Below are positions 46,522 through 56,255 of a DNA stretch of 64,000 nt, piece after piece. Position numbers and translations under genes: made by a program. Location of the stretch: assembly GCA_963833675.1 (NCBI GenBank), contig CAWHYW010000003.1, positions 1-64,000 of the forward strand, given 5' to 3'. The DNA comes from DASQDN01 sp963833675 (GTDB lineage Bacteria; Acidobacteriota; Terriglobia; Bryobacterales; Bryobacteraceae). How positions within the stretch are numbered: position 1 is the stretch's first letter; every line of letters starts with the position of its first letter. The notes beneath the pieces were generated by a model, which did no database searches, had not been told where the DNA came from, and saw nothing but the letters and a program-made list of their open reading frames with translations.

Positions 46522-49500
46522 ATGTCTGCTACACGTCTTGTACTCGCGCTATGTCTGGCATCTCTCGTTTTCGCGCAGAGCGAACGTGGGAATATTGGTG
46601 GAATCGTAACGGATCCGCAGGGGGCGGCGGTCAGTGGCGCCGTTCTCAGGGTGATTAATGTTAGTACCAACGCTACTGTGAACGCAGTAGCGGCACAGTC
46701 CGGTGAATATAACGCCCCGAATCTCAGTCCTGGTACATACCGAATCGAGGTAACAGCCCCGGGATTCAAGCGATTCGTTCAGGAGAACGTAATCGTCGCT
46801 GCCGCTTCGACTTTGCGTACCGACATCCAACTGCAACTCGGTCAAGTGAGTGAAACTGTCGAGGTATCCGCCTCGGCTGTCGTTATCCAGACAGATAACG
46901 CGAAAGTCTCCACACAAGTACAGAACAAGATGGTGGACGAGTTGCCCCTCGTGGTCGCTGGAGCCATGCGAAGTCCTTTCAATCTGGTCGCAGTAGCGCC
47001 GGAAGCAAAGGGCGGTGGGCAGAGTTTGTCTCTTGGAGGTGGTCAAGTCGCGGCTTGGGACGCGACACTTGATGGTCATTCTGTAGGCACGAATCGCTCC
47101 TCGGACGCCGCAGAGGCTGCCTTGAACACGCCGTCCGTTGAATCGCTGACAGAGTTCACTGTCGATACCAATGGCTTCAAAGCGGAATACGGGCAGGCCG
47201 GCGGCGGCGTAATGACTTTCGCGTCCAAGTCTGGAACGAATAAATTCCACGGGTCGGCTTACGACTTCCTTCGGAATGACGCCATGGATGCTCGGGGATT
47301 CTTTGCAGCCAAGCGCTCGGTGTATCGTCAGAACGATTTTGGCGTTTCGGCCGGTGGACCGGTGTGGATACCGAAAATCTATGACGGCCGGAATAAGACA
47401 TTCTTTTTCGCCTCATTTGAAGGCTTCCGCAATCGAGTCGGCGCAAACGATACGATTCTTACAGTCCCCACACCGGAGATGTACAATGGCGACTTCTCCA
47501 ACTGGGTGGATGCGAGCGGCAAGCAGATTCCCATCTACGATCCGGCAACACAAGTTCCCAATCCGAATGGCAGCGGCTTTATCCGGAGTGTATTTCCGAA
47601 TAACCAGATTCCCTTAAATCGATTCAGCGCACTCACGAAGGCAGTGTTGCCGTATGCGAACGGGATCGCCCCGAATCGCGGAGCCCTGCCTGGGACCAGC
47701 GCCTATGTCCGCAATAACTACCTTGTGACGGGTGGTACGCTCGTCACTCCCACTGACAAGTGGAGCGTAAAAGGCGACCAGATGCTGGGTGATAAGCAGC
47801 GGGTCAGCTTCCTGTGGAACACGACAACCTTCCGGAACAAACCGGGTCCGGCGGGACCTCCAGGACTACCAATTCCGCTATGGAATGGTCAGATCCAGGC
47901 ATGGGATACCGAGGCATTCCGCGTCGCTCACGATTACACTATCTCGGCGACGTTGGTAAATCACTTTTCCTGGTTCAAGAACACATTTCGAAAAGATAGT
48001 TATTCGGGCGCCACAGGGATGAATTGGAAGGACAAGATTTGCATGAAAGGCGCCGTTGACTGCAATGTGAACTTCCCGAACATCGGTCTCACCGAGTACA
48101 CGTCTTGGAACAGCACGACCTACAACGGGACTGAGCAGCCGAGTTGGTCCATTAAGGACGATCTCAGCTACATCCGTGGCTCGCATACGATGAAGTTCGG
48201 CTTCTCTTTCCAAGCCCAGAATGCGAATGGTTTCGGCCAGCAGGACATCTCGGGACGAGCCGATTTCAGTTATCAAAGCACAGGTGTTCCGGGGGGAACC
48301 AACGCGGCGTTAGGCGGCAACGCGTTTGCGTCGATGCTTCTTGGCGACGCGATTCTCGGTCGCACGGAAACGATTCGTTACGTGAATCAGCACTATCCCT
48401 ACTATGGTTTCTACGCGCAGGACGATTGGCGTATCACCAGAAAGCTCACTCTCAACTACGGTTTGCGATACGAGTTCACCCAGCCTCCCGTATCCGGTAC
48501 GGACGAGTACTCGGATTTCAATCCCACCAAGCCCAATCCTGGCGCCGATGGGTATCCGGGCGCGCTGATGTTCGCAGGTTTCGGAGAAGGTCGGGAGAAC
48601 AAGCGATCGCTGGTTCCGGGTTGGTATGGCGGATGGGGACCTCGCATTGGGCTGGCATACGCTCCAGACCAGAAAAGCACCATTCGAGCGGCCTTCGGAC
48701 GATCTTTCAGCCGCGTAACAGCAGTGCAGGGGAGTGGTCACTTTGCGGGTTTCATCGGTCAGTATCAGTTCGATAACACGAATAACGGCATTACTCCAAC
48801 CTTCAACTGGGATCAGGGGCTGCCTGCGTATAAGTTGCCGCCGGCTATCGATCCCGCGTTCTCAAACGGTCTTGCCGTCGATTGGTGGCAGGGGCAGGAG
48901 GCCGTGCGTGCTCCGGAAAATCTGTATTGGACGTTCTCGATGCAGCGTGAGGTCAAAGCCAACACGGTGTTGGGTATCGCGTACAACGCGAATGTGGGGA
49001 CACATCTACAGACAGGACTGCTCAACTACAACCAGGTGCCGACAAAGTATCTGGACCAGTTCGTTCAGCAGTATGGACCCACGCAGGCGCTTTCTTTGCT
49101 GAGCTCCAACATCAACTCGGCGCAGGCCCGGGCCGCCAACATTCCGATTCCATATCCGAGCTTTCCGAATCAGCGTCTCAACACTGTGGCGCAAGCCCTG
49201 CGTCCTTATCCGCAATATCAAGGCATCACGACCAGCGTTCAAAATGGCGATAAGAGCGGACATTCCTCCTATCACGCGATGGTGCTCACCTTCGATCGCC
49301 GCTACTCGGCGGGTTTGACACTGAACTGGAACTACACCTTCTCGAAGCTCTTGACTGACTCCGATTCTTACTTCGCCAATGAAGGAATGGCGATGGATCA
49401 ATACAATCGTAGTCTCGAGAAGTCAATCGGACGCTATGATCAAACGCACAACTTGAAGTTCAGCACCCTGTATGAACTTCCATTCGGCAAGGGCAAGAAG

Positions 49501-50007
49501 TGGCTGACGAGTGGATTTCTGAGCCAGGTGATCGGCGGCTGGCGCATTAGCGCGATCCAGATCTATGCTAGCGGCACTCCGATTGCTTTGACAAGGAACA
49601 ACTCGCTGTCAGCCGCTTTGTTCAACGGCCAGAATCGCCCGATCATCGACAGCTACGATAATTGGCGCGCGCCAATCAAAGGAGATAAATTCGACCCGGC
49701 GGTCGACACTTTCCTCAAGCCCGCATCTCAGTTCCCGGTGCAATCGCCGGCTGTGTTCGGTAACGCCACCAAGTACAATCCCAAGGTCCGCAACTTCTGG
49801 AATAAAGACGAGAGCGTCAGCCTCGCCAAGAGTTTCCACATCACCGAAGACATGCGCATCGATCTCAGAGGAGAGGCATTCAACATCCTGAACCGAACGA
49901 TCTTCGGGTCCGGAAGCACCAACCTGAATAGCAACACGTTTGGTGTCGTCACCAGCCAGACGAACGACCCGCGTCGGTTGCAGGTTGCGCTTAAGTTCTA
50001 CTGGTAG
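46522..50007 (+). CDS. TonB-dependent receptor, Oar-like, with carboxypeptidase-regulatory domain
   Basis: ATG 46522 has a good ribosome-binding site (GGAGGG); another ATG lies at 46489. The roughly 1161-residue protein has a signal peptide (ending SLVFAQ) and a carboxypeptidase-regulatory-like domain (NIGGIVTDPQGAAVSGAVLRV). A plug-type region (EFTVDTNGFKAEYGQAGGGV) and a very large beta barrel follow, ending in LQVALKFYW with the typical terminal aromatic. Acidobacterial genomes encode dozens of these, often beside polymer-degradation or peptide genes. The substrate is unknown. Confidence 0.87.
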   Translation: MSATRLVLALCLASLVFAQSERGNIGGIVTDPQGAAVSGAVLRVINVSTNATVNAVAAQSGEYNAPNLSPGTYRIEVTAPGFKRFVQENVIVAAASTLRTDIQLQLGQVSETVEVSASAVVIQTDNAKVSTQVQNKMVDELPLVVAGAMRSPFNLVAVAPEAKGGGQSLSLGGGQVAAWDATLDGHSVGTNRSSDAAEAALNTPSVESLTEFTVDTNGFKAEYGQAGGGVMTFASKSGTNKFHGSAYDFLRNDAMDARGFFAAKRSVYRQNDFGVSAGGPVWIPKIYDGRNKTFFFASFEGFRNRVGANDTILTVPTPEMYNGDFSNWVDASGKQIPIYDPATQVPNPNGSGFIRSVFPNNQIPLNRFSALTKAVLPYANGIAPNRGALPGTSAYVRNNYLVTGGTLVTPTDKWSVKGDQMLGDKQRVSFLWNTTTFRNKPGPAGPPGLPIPLWNGQIQAWDTEAFRVAHDYTISATLVNHFSWFKNTFRKDSYSGATGMNWKDKICMKGAVDCNVNFPNIGLTEYTSWNSTTYNGTEQPSWSIKDDLSYIRGSHTMKFGFSFQAQNANGFGQQDISGRADFSYQSTGVPGGTNAALGGNAFASMLLGDAILGRTETIRYVNQHYPYYGFYAQDDWRITRKLTLNYGLRYEFTQPPVSGTDEYSDFNPTKPNPGADGYPGALMFAGFGEGRENKRSLVPGWYGGWGPRIGLAYAPDQKSTIRAAFGRSFSRVTAVQGSGHFAGFIGQYQFDNTNNGITPTFNWDQGLPAYKLPPAIDPAFSNGLAVDWWQGQEAVRAPENLYWTFSMQREVKANTVLGIAYNANVGTHLQTGLLNYNQVPTKYLDQFVQQYGPTQALSLLSSNINSAQARAANIPIPYPSFPNQRLNTVAQALRPYPQYQGITTSVQNGDKSGHSSYHAMVLTFDRRYSAGLTLNWNYTFSKLLTDSDSYFANEGMAMDQYNRSLEKSIGRYDQTHNLKFSTLYELPFGKGKKWLTSGFLSQVIGGWRISAIQIYASGTPIALTRNNSLSAALFNGQNRPIIDSYDNWRAPIKGDKFDPAVDTFLKPASQFPVQSPAVFGNATKYNPKVRNFWNKDESVSLAKSFHITEDMRIDLRGEAFNILNRTIFGSGSTNLNSNTFGVVTSQTNDPRRLQVALKFYW

Positions 50008-50009
50008 GA

Positions 50010-50535
50010 GTGCGTCCGGAGCTATTCACGATTCAGGAAAAGATCGATCGCCGCGTTTCCGCGATCCTGACGGATCGCGGCGATTGGCCTTGCCGCAAAG
50101 GCTGTGACGATTGTTGCCGGCATCTGGCTGCGATTCCTGAGATAACCGATGCTGAGTGGTGTGAACTGCAGTTAGCTGTCGGACTCGATGCCTGTCACAG
50201 AGAAAAGCGAACTGCGTCGTCGTATCGCCGATTTGCGTGACGCTCATCGGCCCTACACGTGCCCTTTCCTGGATCGGTCGTCCGGATCCTGCCTGGTATA
50301 TGCCCATCGCCCGATAGCGTGCCGGACGTACGGTTTTTACCTGGATCGAGGCGAGGGACTTTACTGTGGCCGTATTCAATCGCGCGTAGACCAGGGAGAG
50401 TACCACGACGTGGTCTGGGGGAACCAATCCACAATCGACGATCAGAGTTCGTCACTAGGTAGGAAACGAACTCTGATCGAATGGTTTGAGCTCTCTGCCA
50501 CCGAGATCTCTACGCAGCATTCAGGTGACGGTTGA
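50010..50535 (+). CDS. YkgJ-family cysteine-cluster protein (frameshifted)
   Basis: The first part (50010 to about 50185, GTG start) has CRKGCDDCCRHLAAIP. The second part (about 50188-50535) has CPFLDRSSGSCLVYAHRPIACRTYGFYLD. Together they form the Cys-rich metal (zinc/iron)-chelating CxBxCC family, about 170 residues. One frame change at about 50180-50190 is needed. It begins two bases after the TonB-dependent receptor stop, so it may be co-expressed with it. The function is unknown. Confidence 0.7.
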
Positions 50536-51406
50536 AGAACGCGATGGTCTTCTGCCAGGCGTCGCAGGCAGCGGTCGCGTTGTAATTTGGCCCCGTGTCG
50601 TTATGGAATGCATGATTTGCATTCTGATATATGTGGATTTCATAAGGTTTGCGCGCATCGTTCAGGGCAGTGATCACAGCGGGAACCCGTCCGGTAATCC
50701 CTCGGTCTTGTTCCGCAAAGTTGCCAAGTAGTGGCGCGGTTAAGTTTGTGAGCTGTTCAGCGGCCGGAGGAGGTCCGTAGAACACGACTGCCGCCGCAAG
50801 CTTATCCGTGTTGACAGCGAGATCGAACACATTGCCTCCACCCGCGCAGAAACCTACAACACCAAGACGATCGCTCCGGACGTACGCCTGATCGCGAATC
50901 GTCAACAGTGCAGATAGCATGTCCTGCCTTCTTTCCTCGACTGTTGTGCGGTTATACGCAGCAGTGGCGTCAACGGGATCCGGGAACTTGCTTGTGCCTC
51001 CTTGTCTTGAGAGTAGATCGATCGCAATGGCTACAAAGCCGGCCTTCGCAACCCGCCGGTTCACGTCTTTGATGTGATCGTTCAAGCCCCGATTCTCATG
51101 AATGACAAGTACGGCCGGTCGCCGCGCCGAAGAGTAATCGCGTGGCAGCGACTGGTAGACGAAGAGCGGGCCTCCCTCCCCATGAATCGTCAGGTCCTGC
51201 GAAACCACCGCGGGATCATTCTCCGCGACTCGCACGTCGGTTAGACATCCGGCCGTCGGGGACTGCGCCAGTCCGGTGCTCTCAACAAGCGCCGTCGCGG
51301 CTGCAATGCTGCCCGTGTACTTGGTTAAGCGGGAAATCAATTCCCTGCGATTGAACGCGCCATCTTCATAGAGATGAATGAGACTCCTGATGGGATCGTT
51401 TGTCAT
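50510..51406 (-). CDS. Dienelactone hydrolase-family protein, exported
   Basis: This 298-residue alpha/beta hydrolase starts at ATG 51406 and carries an N-terminal segment with a Tat-like RRELISRLTKYTGS before the fold. The DLH nucleophile is Cys in GVVGFCAGGGN. An oxyanion region VIHENRGLND and the catalytic His in YQNANHAFHND are present. The normal Cys-Asp-His set of dienelactone hydrolase is therefore complete. It converges on the YkgJ-like gene, with 26 bases of overlap. The substrate is unknown. Confidence 0.83.
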   Translation of the reverse strand: MTNDPIRSLIHLYEDGAFNRRELISRLTKYTGSIAAATALVESTGLAQSPTAGCLTDVRVAENDPAVVSQDLTIHGEGGPLFVYQSLPRDYSSARRPAVLVIHENRGLNDHIKDVNRRVAKAGFVAIAIDLLSRQGGTSKFPDPVDATAAYNRTTVEERRQDMLSALLTIRDQAYVRSDRLGVVGFCAGGGNVFDLAVNTDKLAAAVVFYGPPPAAEQLTNLTAPLLGNFAEQDRGITGRVPAVITALNDARKPYEIHIYQNANHAFHNDTGPNYNATAACDAWQKTIAFFNRHLNAA

Positions 51407-51450
51407 TGCGCAACCTCGATCAAGATACGCTATCACGAACTCGGCCGGAA

Positions 51451-51887
51451 TTACTGCCGTATGATCTCGGAGAGCTTATCGAAGAATCGCTTGAGCATCA
51501 TCCTTGATGTCGTGTCCACCAGACGTTGCCCCACTGCGGCGATTGTTCCCCAAGTTGGACGTCGCCTTCGTAGGTCACTTGTGTTCCGTTATCTTTCGGA
51601 GCAAGCGCGATTGCGCCTTCGCCCTTTACAAATCCGATCTTTCCCGTGCCGTCCACACGCATCCGAAAACTATGCGGAGGATTCGGTTCGGTCAACTTCA
51701 CCTTGCCTTCAAACTGGCCCGAGAGACTGGCGACGAGTAACTTCATCTTCATCGTGTACTCGTCTTCGCCTGTTTTCACCATCTGATCGCAACCTGGCAT
51801 ACATCTCGCTAGCACTTCAGGGTCTTGCAGAAGCGCATACGCACGGTCCGGAGTTGTATCGAGCTGGTAGGTTCCGCTTACCTTCAT
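51451..51887 (-). CDS. coxG: CoxG-family protein (SRPBCC fold), frameshifted
   Basis: The N-terminal and central part shows the CoxG SRPBCC fold (KVSGTYQLDTTPDRAYALLQDPEVLARCMPGC). The frame fails at 51548-51551: CCCC should be CCCCC. Restoring one base gives VQLGGTIAAVGQRLVDTTSR and continues through MMLKRFFDKLSEIIRQ to the stop at 51451. This 145-residue length matches CoxG. CoxG-type proteins support assembly of molybdenum hydroxylases or membrane anchoring. It overlaps coxM by four bases. Confidence 0.82.
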
Positions 51888-52746
51888 GCGGCCGAAGCCT
51901 CGGCCAAGGCGGTGCGAATAGCCCGCGCAGTGTGCACCGCAGCTAAGTGTTTGCGGTAGTCGGCAGAGGCGTTCAAGTCCGAGGTGGCATCGACACCCTC
52001 GGTGACTAGAGCCGCGGCGGCGCGGATATCGGCATCAGATGCTTGCGTTCCCGTCAGTTTCGCTTCGGCGGCTTGGGCACGATATGCGTAAGGCCCAACA
52101 CCTGTGACACCGATGCGAACGAAATCGATCGAACCATTGGCGCCACGACGCACGCGAGCCGCGATACCAACCAGCGCGAAGCCCGATGCCGGTTGAGACA
52201 TCTTCACATAGGCCGTTCCGGTCCCATTGGACTCCGCAGGTACGACGATCTCGCGAATAATTTCACCCGGCTCAATCGCAGTCGTGAATGAATCGATGAT
52301 GAACTCCGAGATAGACAGGCTTCGCTCACCGGTCGCGCTGGAGAGCCCGATTTTGGCCTCTAGCGCGAAAACGCCGCAAGGTAATCAGCCGCTGGATCGG
52401 CGTGAGCAACGCTTCCGCCGATCGTTCCCATATTGCGCACCTGCACATCTCCTATGCATGAGGCGGTCTTTGAGAGCAGAGGTGAAACGGCTCGAAGGAC
52501 TTCCGATCCTTCGACGCTGTGATGCGTGACCGTGGCTCCGATACGAACTCCGTCAGGGCTGACCTTTACATAATTCAGTTCTTTGATCCGTCGGATATCG
52601 ACTACATGCTCCGGAGTGGCCAAGCGGAGTTTCATCATCGGCACGAGGCTCATGCCGCCGGCAAGAGGCTTTGCTCCCTCGCCCAGCAACGAGAGCGCTT
52701 CACTCAGTTGTGTTGGAGAAGAATACTCAAATTCTTGCGGAATCAT
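51884..52746 (-). CDS. coxM: CoxM-type FAD-binding subunit of a xanthine-dehydrogenase-family enzyme (frameshifted)
   Basis: The protein has the FAD-binding motifs AGGMSLVPMMKLRL (about 32-45) and NMGTIGGSVAHADPAADY (about 104-121), typical of the medium subunit. The frame breaks at 52368-52371: AAAA should be AAAAA (T-run on the coding strand), which restores FFALEAKIG and the C-terminal CO-dehydrogenase flavoprotein domain to 51884. The full length is about 287 residues. It transfers electrons from the Fe-S subunit to an acceptor. It overlaps coxL by four bases. Confidence 0.85.
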
Positions 52747-55082
52747 GCTTGGCCTCCTGCATGGATGAGATTCCAGATCTTCTGCGGTGTCATGGGCATG
52801 TCAACGTGCTTTATTCCTAGCGGCAGGAGTGCATCGACAACTGAATTTACGAGCGCGGGAGAAGCGCCGATTGTGCCCGCCTCGCCTACTCCTTTCACGC
52901 CGAGCGGATTCACTGGCGATGGAGTGGTAGTGTGGCTACATTCAATCCACGGCACCATCCGCGCTTTAGGGATCGCGTAGTCCATGAGTTCGCCGGTGAG
53001 TAACTGACCGCCTTCGTCGTAAACGGCATGCTCATAAAGGGCCTGACCGAGACCCTGTACGACACCGCCATGAACTTGGCCCGCGACGAGCAGAGGATTG
53101 ATCACATTACCGCAGTCGTCGACTGCGACATACCGGCGGATCGTAATTTCGCCGGTCTCCTTATCGATTTCGGTAACTGCAATGTGTGCGCCGAAGGGGT
53201 AGGCGAAATTCGGCGGTTCCCAAAATCGCGTTGCCACCAGCCCGGGGTCGATTCCCTGAGGCAGCTTCAGAGCACGATAGGCTGAACCCGCGATATCCGA
53301 TACCGAGACCGATTTTCCCGACTTGTTGCACATACAGGCTCCGCGCCCGAGGGTGACGTCGTCAGATTCGAGCAACATCTCACCGAACCGGCGCATCTTC
53401 GTTTTGATTTCCTGTAGCGCCAGATAGAGAGCAGCCCCGCCGACCGCGGTCGCGCGGCTACCGAAAGTGCCGATTCCGTATTGAACGATCGCAGTGTCGC
53501 CATGAAGAACAACAACATCTTCCATATTCACGCCGAGTTCGTCAGCCGTGATCTGCGCAAACGTGGTCTCCTCGCCCTGCCCGTGCGGCGATACCCCGGT
53601 GAGAACCGTGACCTTCCCGCTTGGCTCCACTTTGACCGTGGCGCTTTCCCATCCGCCGGCCGGTGTTGCGGGAGACGGACCGAACGCGCAAATCTCACCG
53701 TAGGTGGAGATGCCGATTCCCATCAGCTTACCCGCAGCTCGAGCGTCGGCTTGTTCTCGCCGGAGATCGTCATAACCGATCGTCTCTAGCGCCTTGCGCA
53801 AGGGAGCCTCATAGTTGCCGCTGTCATAAGACAGTCCGGTTGCGGTCGCAAATGGGAATTCTTCAGGTTTAATGAAGTTCTTGATGCGAATCTCGGCCGG
53901 ATCCATGTTCAACTCGGCCGCCAGCATGCTCACCATGATCTCGATGGCATGCGTTGCCTCGGGACGGCCCGCGCCTCGGTAGGCGTCTGTGGGTACGCAG
54001 TTCGTGAAGACGCCGGTGATATCCGCCTGAACATTTTGAAAACGATAGAGGCCAGGTATCATTAACACGGAAAGCGTCGGAATCAACGGCGTGAGCAATT
54101 GATGATACGCGCCGAGATCCTGCAGGATGTGAATCTTCAGGCCGAGGATAGTGCCATCGCGTTTTGCCGCGAGTTCAACGTGGTCGACGTGACCGCGGCC
54201 ATGAATCGTGGTGAGGCAGTTTTCGCGGCGCGACTCAATCCATTTGACCGGTTTGCCGAGCCGCATCGAAATAAAGCCCATCAGCGCTTCTTCCGCATAC
54301 ACGTTCAGCTTGGATCCGAAGCCGCCGCCAACTTCCGGAGCCACGACTCGGAAATTGTGTTCTGGAAGTCCGAGCATGCCGGCAACCAGGGTCCTTAAAA
54401 GGTGCGGAATCTGGGTAGAAGTGTACAGCGTAAGAGACTTGTCGCCAGTATTCCAGTTCGCCACAACCCCGCGAGTTTCCATCGAAGTAGGAATCAGGCG
54501 CTGGCTGACGATGCGTTGCTTTACCACGATCTCGCCGTCGGCAAACGCCTTGGCTATGTCGCCGCCTTCCTGGTGGTATCGGAACGCCACGTTATCGCCG
54601 TATTCAGGATGAACCAGCGGCGCGCCCTCTTTCATTGCCAGTTCGGGATCACCTACGCCCGGTGTGGGATCGTACTCCACCTCGACAGCATCGGCAGCAT
54701 CGCGAGCAATGTACTTATCCGTCGCGACGACTACAGCGACGGCGTGACCGACGTAATAAACGCGATCCTGCGCAAGAATGCGGTGGTCGGGCACGCGTAA
54801 CCCGGGCAGGGAAGCGCCGCAAGGTACTGGTCCAACATCCTTGATATCGGAGCCTGTATAGACAGCTACTACGCCAGGCAAGTCGAGCGCGGGTTTTGTG
54901 TTGATGCCTTGAATATGTGCTGCGGCATGCGGGCTGCGAACAATGCAGGCGTGATACATACCAGGCATGCGGATGTCATCAACATATGTCGCCGTTCCGG
55001 TAAGCAAGCGCGGATCTTCGCGGCGTCGGATCGCTTTGCCGACGAGCTTGTCGGCCTGTGCGGGGACAGTAATAGTCGCCAT
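52743..55082 (-). CDS. CoxL-like large (molybdenum) subunit, form II
   Basis: This 779-residue protein has the two molybdenum hydroxylase domains, with VGGGFGSKLNVYAEE and GVGEAGTIGASPALVN near the cofactor site. The active-site loop reads DAYRGAGRPE, the form II signature, not the AYxCSFR loop of true CO dehydrogenase. So oxidation of CO is not supported; the substrate could be an aldehyde, a purine-like compound or another heterocycle. The gene follows coxS by 28 bases and overlaps coxM. Confidence 0.87.
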   Translation of the reverse strand: MATITVPAQADKLVGKAIRRREDPRLLTGTATYVDDIRMPGMYHACIVRSPHAAAHIQGINTKPALDLPGVVAVYTGSDIKDVGPVPCGASLPGLRVPDHRILAQDRVYYVGHAVAVVVATDKYIARDAADAVEVEYDPTPGVGDPELAMKEGAPLVHPEYGDNVAFRYHQEGGDIAKAFADGEIVVKQRIVSQRLIPTSMETRGVVANWNTGDKSLTLYTSTQIPHLLRTLVAGMLGLPEHNFRVVAPEVGGGFGSKLNVYAEEALMGFISMRLGKPVKWIESRRENCLTTIHGRGHVDHVELAAKRDGTILGLKIHILQDLGAYHQLLTPLIPTLSVLMIPGLYRFQNVQADITGVFTNCVPTDAYRGAGRPEATHAIEIMVSMLAAELNMDPAEIRIKNFIKPEEFPFATATGLSYDSGNYEAPLRKALETIGYDDLRREQADARAAGKLMGIGISTYGEICAFGPSPATPAGGWESATVKVEPSGKVTVLTGVSPHGQGEETTFAQITADELGVNMEDVVVLHGDTAIVQYGIGTFGSRATAVGGAALYLALQEIKTKMRRFGEMLLESDDVTLGRGACMCNKSGKSVSVSDIAGSAYRALKLPQGIDPGLVATRFWEPPNFAYPFGAHIAVTEIDKETGEITIRRYVAVDDCGNVINPLLVAGQVHGGVVQGLGQALYEHAVYDEGGQLLTGELMDYAIPKARMVPWIECSHTTTPSPVNPLGVKGVGEAGTIGASPALVNSVVDALLPLGIKHVDMPMTPQKIWNLIHAGGQA

Positions 55083-55110
55083 AATTTCCCTCGTCTTCTA
55101 GTTCCGTCTT

Positions 55111-55581
55111 CTAAACGCCAGATACCGCCGTCGCAGCTTTCACCGCGTTCACAATGTGCTGATATCCGGTGCAGCGGCAAAGGTTCCCATCAATGGCATG
55201 TCGAATTTCGGTCTCTGTTGGCGCCGGATTATGATCGAGCAGATCTTTACACGCCATCACCATGCCGGGTGTACAAAAACCGCACTGTAGACCATGATGA
55301 TTCCAGAATGCCTCCTGGACCGGATGCATTTTGCCGTTCGTCGCAAGTCCTTCAATCGTGATAATTTCGGCTCCGTCCGCCTGTACGGCGAACAGGCTGC
55401 AAGATTTCACTGCGGCTCCGTCCAGCGAAACTGTACAAGCCCCGCAAAGCGATGTTTCGCAGCCGATATGCGTGCCGGTAAGACCGAGCTCGTCTCGGAG
55501 AAAGTGCACTAGGAGAAGGCGCGGCTCGACTTCAGCCGAGTGGCGATCTCCATTCACGGTAATACTGATTTTGCGCTTCAT
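55111..55581 (-). CDS. coxS: CoxS-type [2Fe-2S] subunit
   Basis: This 156-residue subunit binds two [2Fe-2S] clusters. The plant-type ferredoxin motif is GCETSLCGACTVSLDG (about 39-54), and the C-terminal cluster has LQCGFCTPGMVM and GNLCRCTGYQHIV. ATG 55581 is the start. It is the first gene of the cox operon and lies 129 bases downstream of the RiPP partner gene on the same strand. Confidence 0.92.
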   Translation of the reverse strand: MKRKISITVNGDRHSAEVEPRLLLVHFLRDELGLTGTHIGCETSLCGACTVSLDGAAVKSCSLFAVQADGAEIITIEGLATNGKMHPVQEAFWNHHGLQCGFCTPGMVMACKDLLDHNPAPTETEIRHAIDGNLCRCTGYQHIVNAVKAATAVSGV

Positions 55582-55710
55582 AGTCGTCAAGTCGGGTCGT
55601 GGATTTGATGTTGTTCGGCTTACCGTATCAAAACTTTACGGCGCAAGTCAATTCAACTGCGAATCAACGGCGAATCACCTTAAGAAAGACGAAAATGGAC
55701 GCTCTGAGTT

Positions 55711-56253
55711 CTACGCACTGGCGGTGGGGGGGTGAGCGGACAGAATCTGGAAATGATATGGAAGATCGCCTGAAACCAGAATTTGATAGGGCTCCTCGGG
55801 ACCGAAGTTCCCTAGCGGAAGTTCTTTGGCGAGACTGTTGAGGACTGCGCCGGGTTCGACATTCCAAAGGATCGTATACGAGCGCGGATCTCCCTGACGA
55901 ACCTTCATCAGCGCGAGCTCGAACTGCGCGACGGATGCGACCAATCCGTCGGGATGATGGCTGAGGGCTTCGAGGAAGGCGGGCGCCTGCGTCTCCCGGA
56001 AGGGCGAAATATTGTGACACTTAATAAATGCGCTTAAGGTCTCCTGCAGAAGTTTGCGCTGCTTGAGCAACGTAAACGTGAGAAAGCACGTGCGCTCGAG
56101 CACATAAACCCGCCACAGGAAAATATTTCTTCGCGCCTCATCCAAATCCTTCGAAAGTGCGACGCTTCGAATATGCGCGTCGTCATCGACGCTGGGCTGG
56201 TAACTGCACCGAAACAGGCCCAGGAGCTTTCGTTGATGAGTCGCAAGATCCAT
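55711..56253 (-). CDS. MNIO-associated partner protein of unknown family
   Basis: This 180-residue protein starts two bases after the DUF692 enzyme stop, so the two are translated together. It is mostly helical in the N-terminal half (EARRNIFLWRVYVLERTCFLT, KLLQETLSAFI) and beta-rich at the C-terminus (YTILWNVEPGAVLNSL, EPYQILVSGDLPYHFQIL). I do not recognise DUF2063 or another known family. Known MNIO enzymes need a partner that binds the peptide leader; position and size suggest that role here, but no motif proves it. Confidence 0.65.
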   Translation of the reverse strand: MDLATHQRKLLGLFRCSYQPSVDDDAHIRSVALSKDLDEARRNIFLWRVYVLERTCFLTFTLLKQRKLLQETLSAFIKCHNISPFRETQAPAFLEALSHHPDGLVASVAQFELALMKVRQGDPRSYTILWNVEPGAVLNSLAKELPLGNFGPEEPYQILVSGDLPYHFQILSAHPPTASA

Positions 56254-56255
56254 GG

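Noticed and set aside
52743..55082. True aerobic carbon monoxide dehydrogenase (form I CoxL)
   Set aside because: The active-site loop is AYRGAGR (form II), not AYxCSFR, so CO oxidation is not supported.
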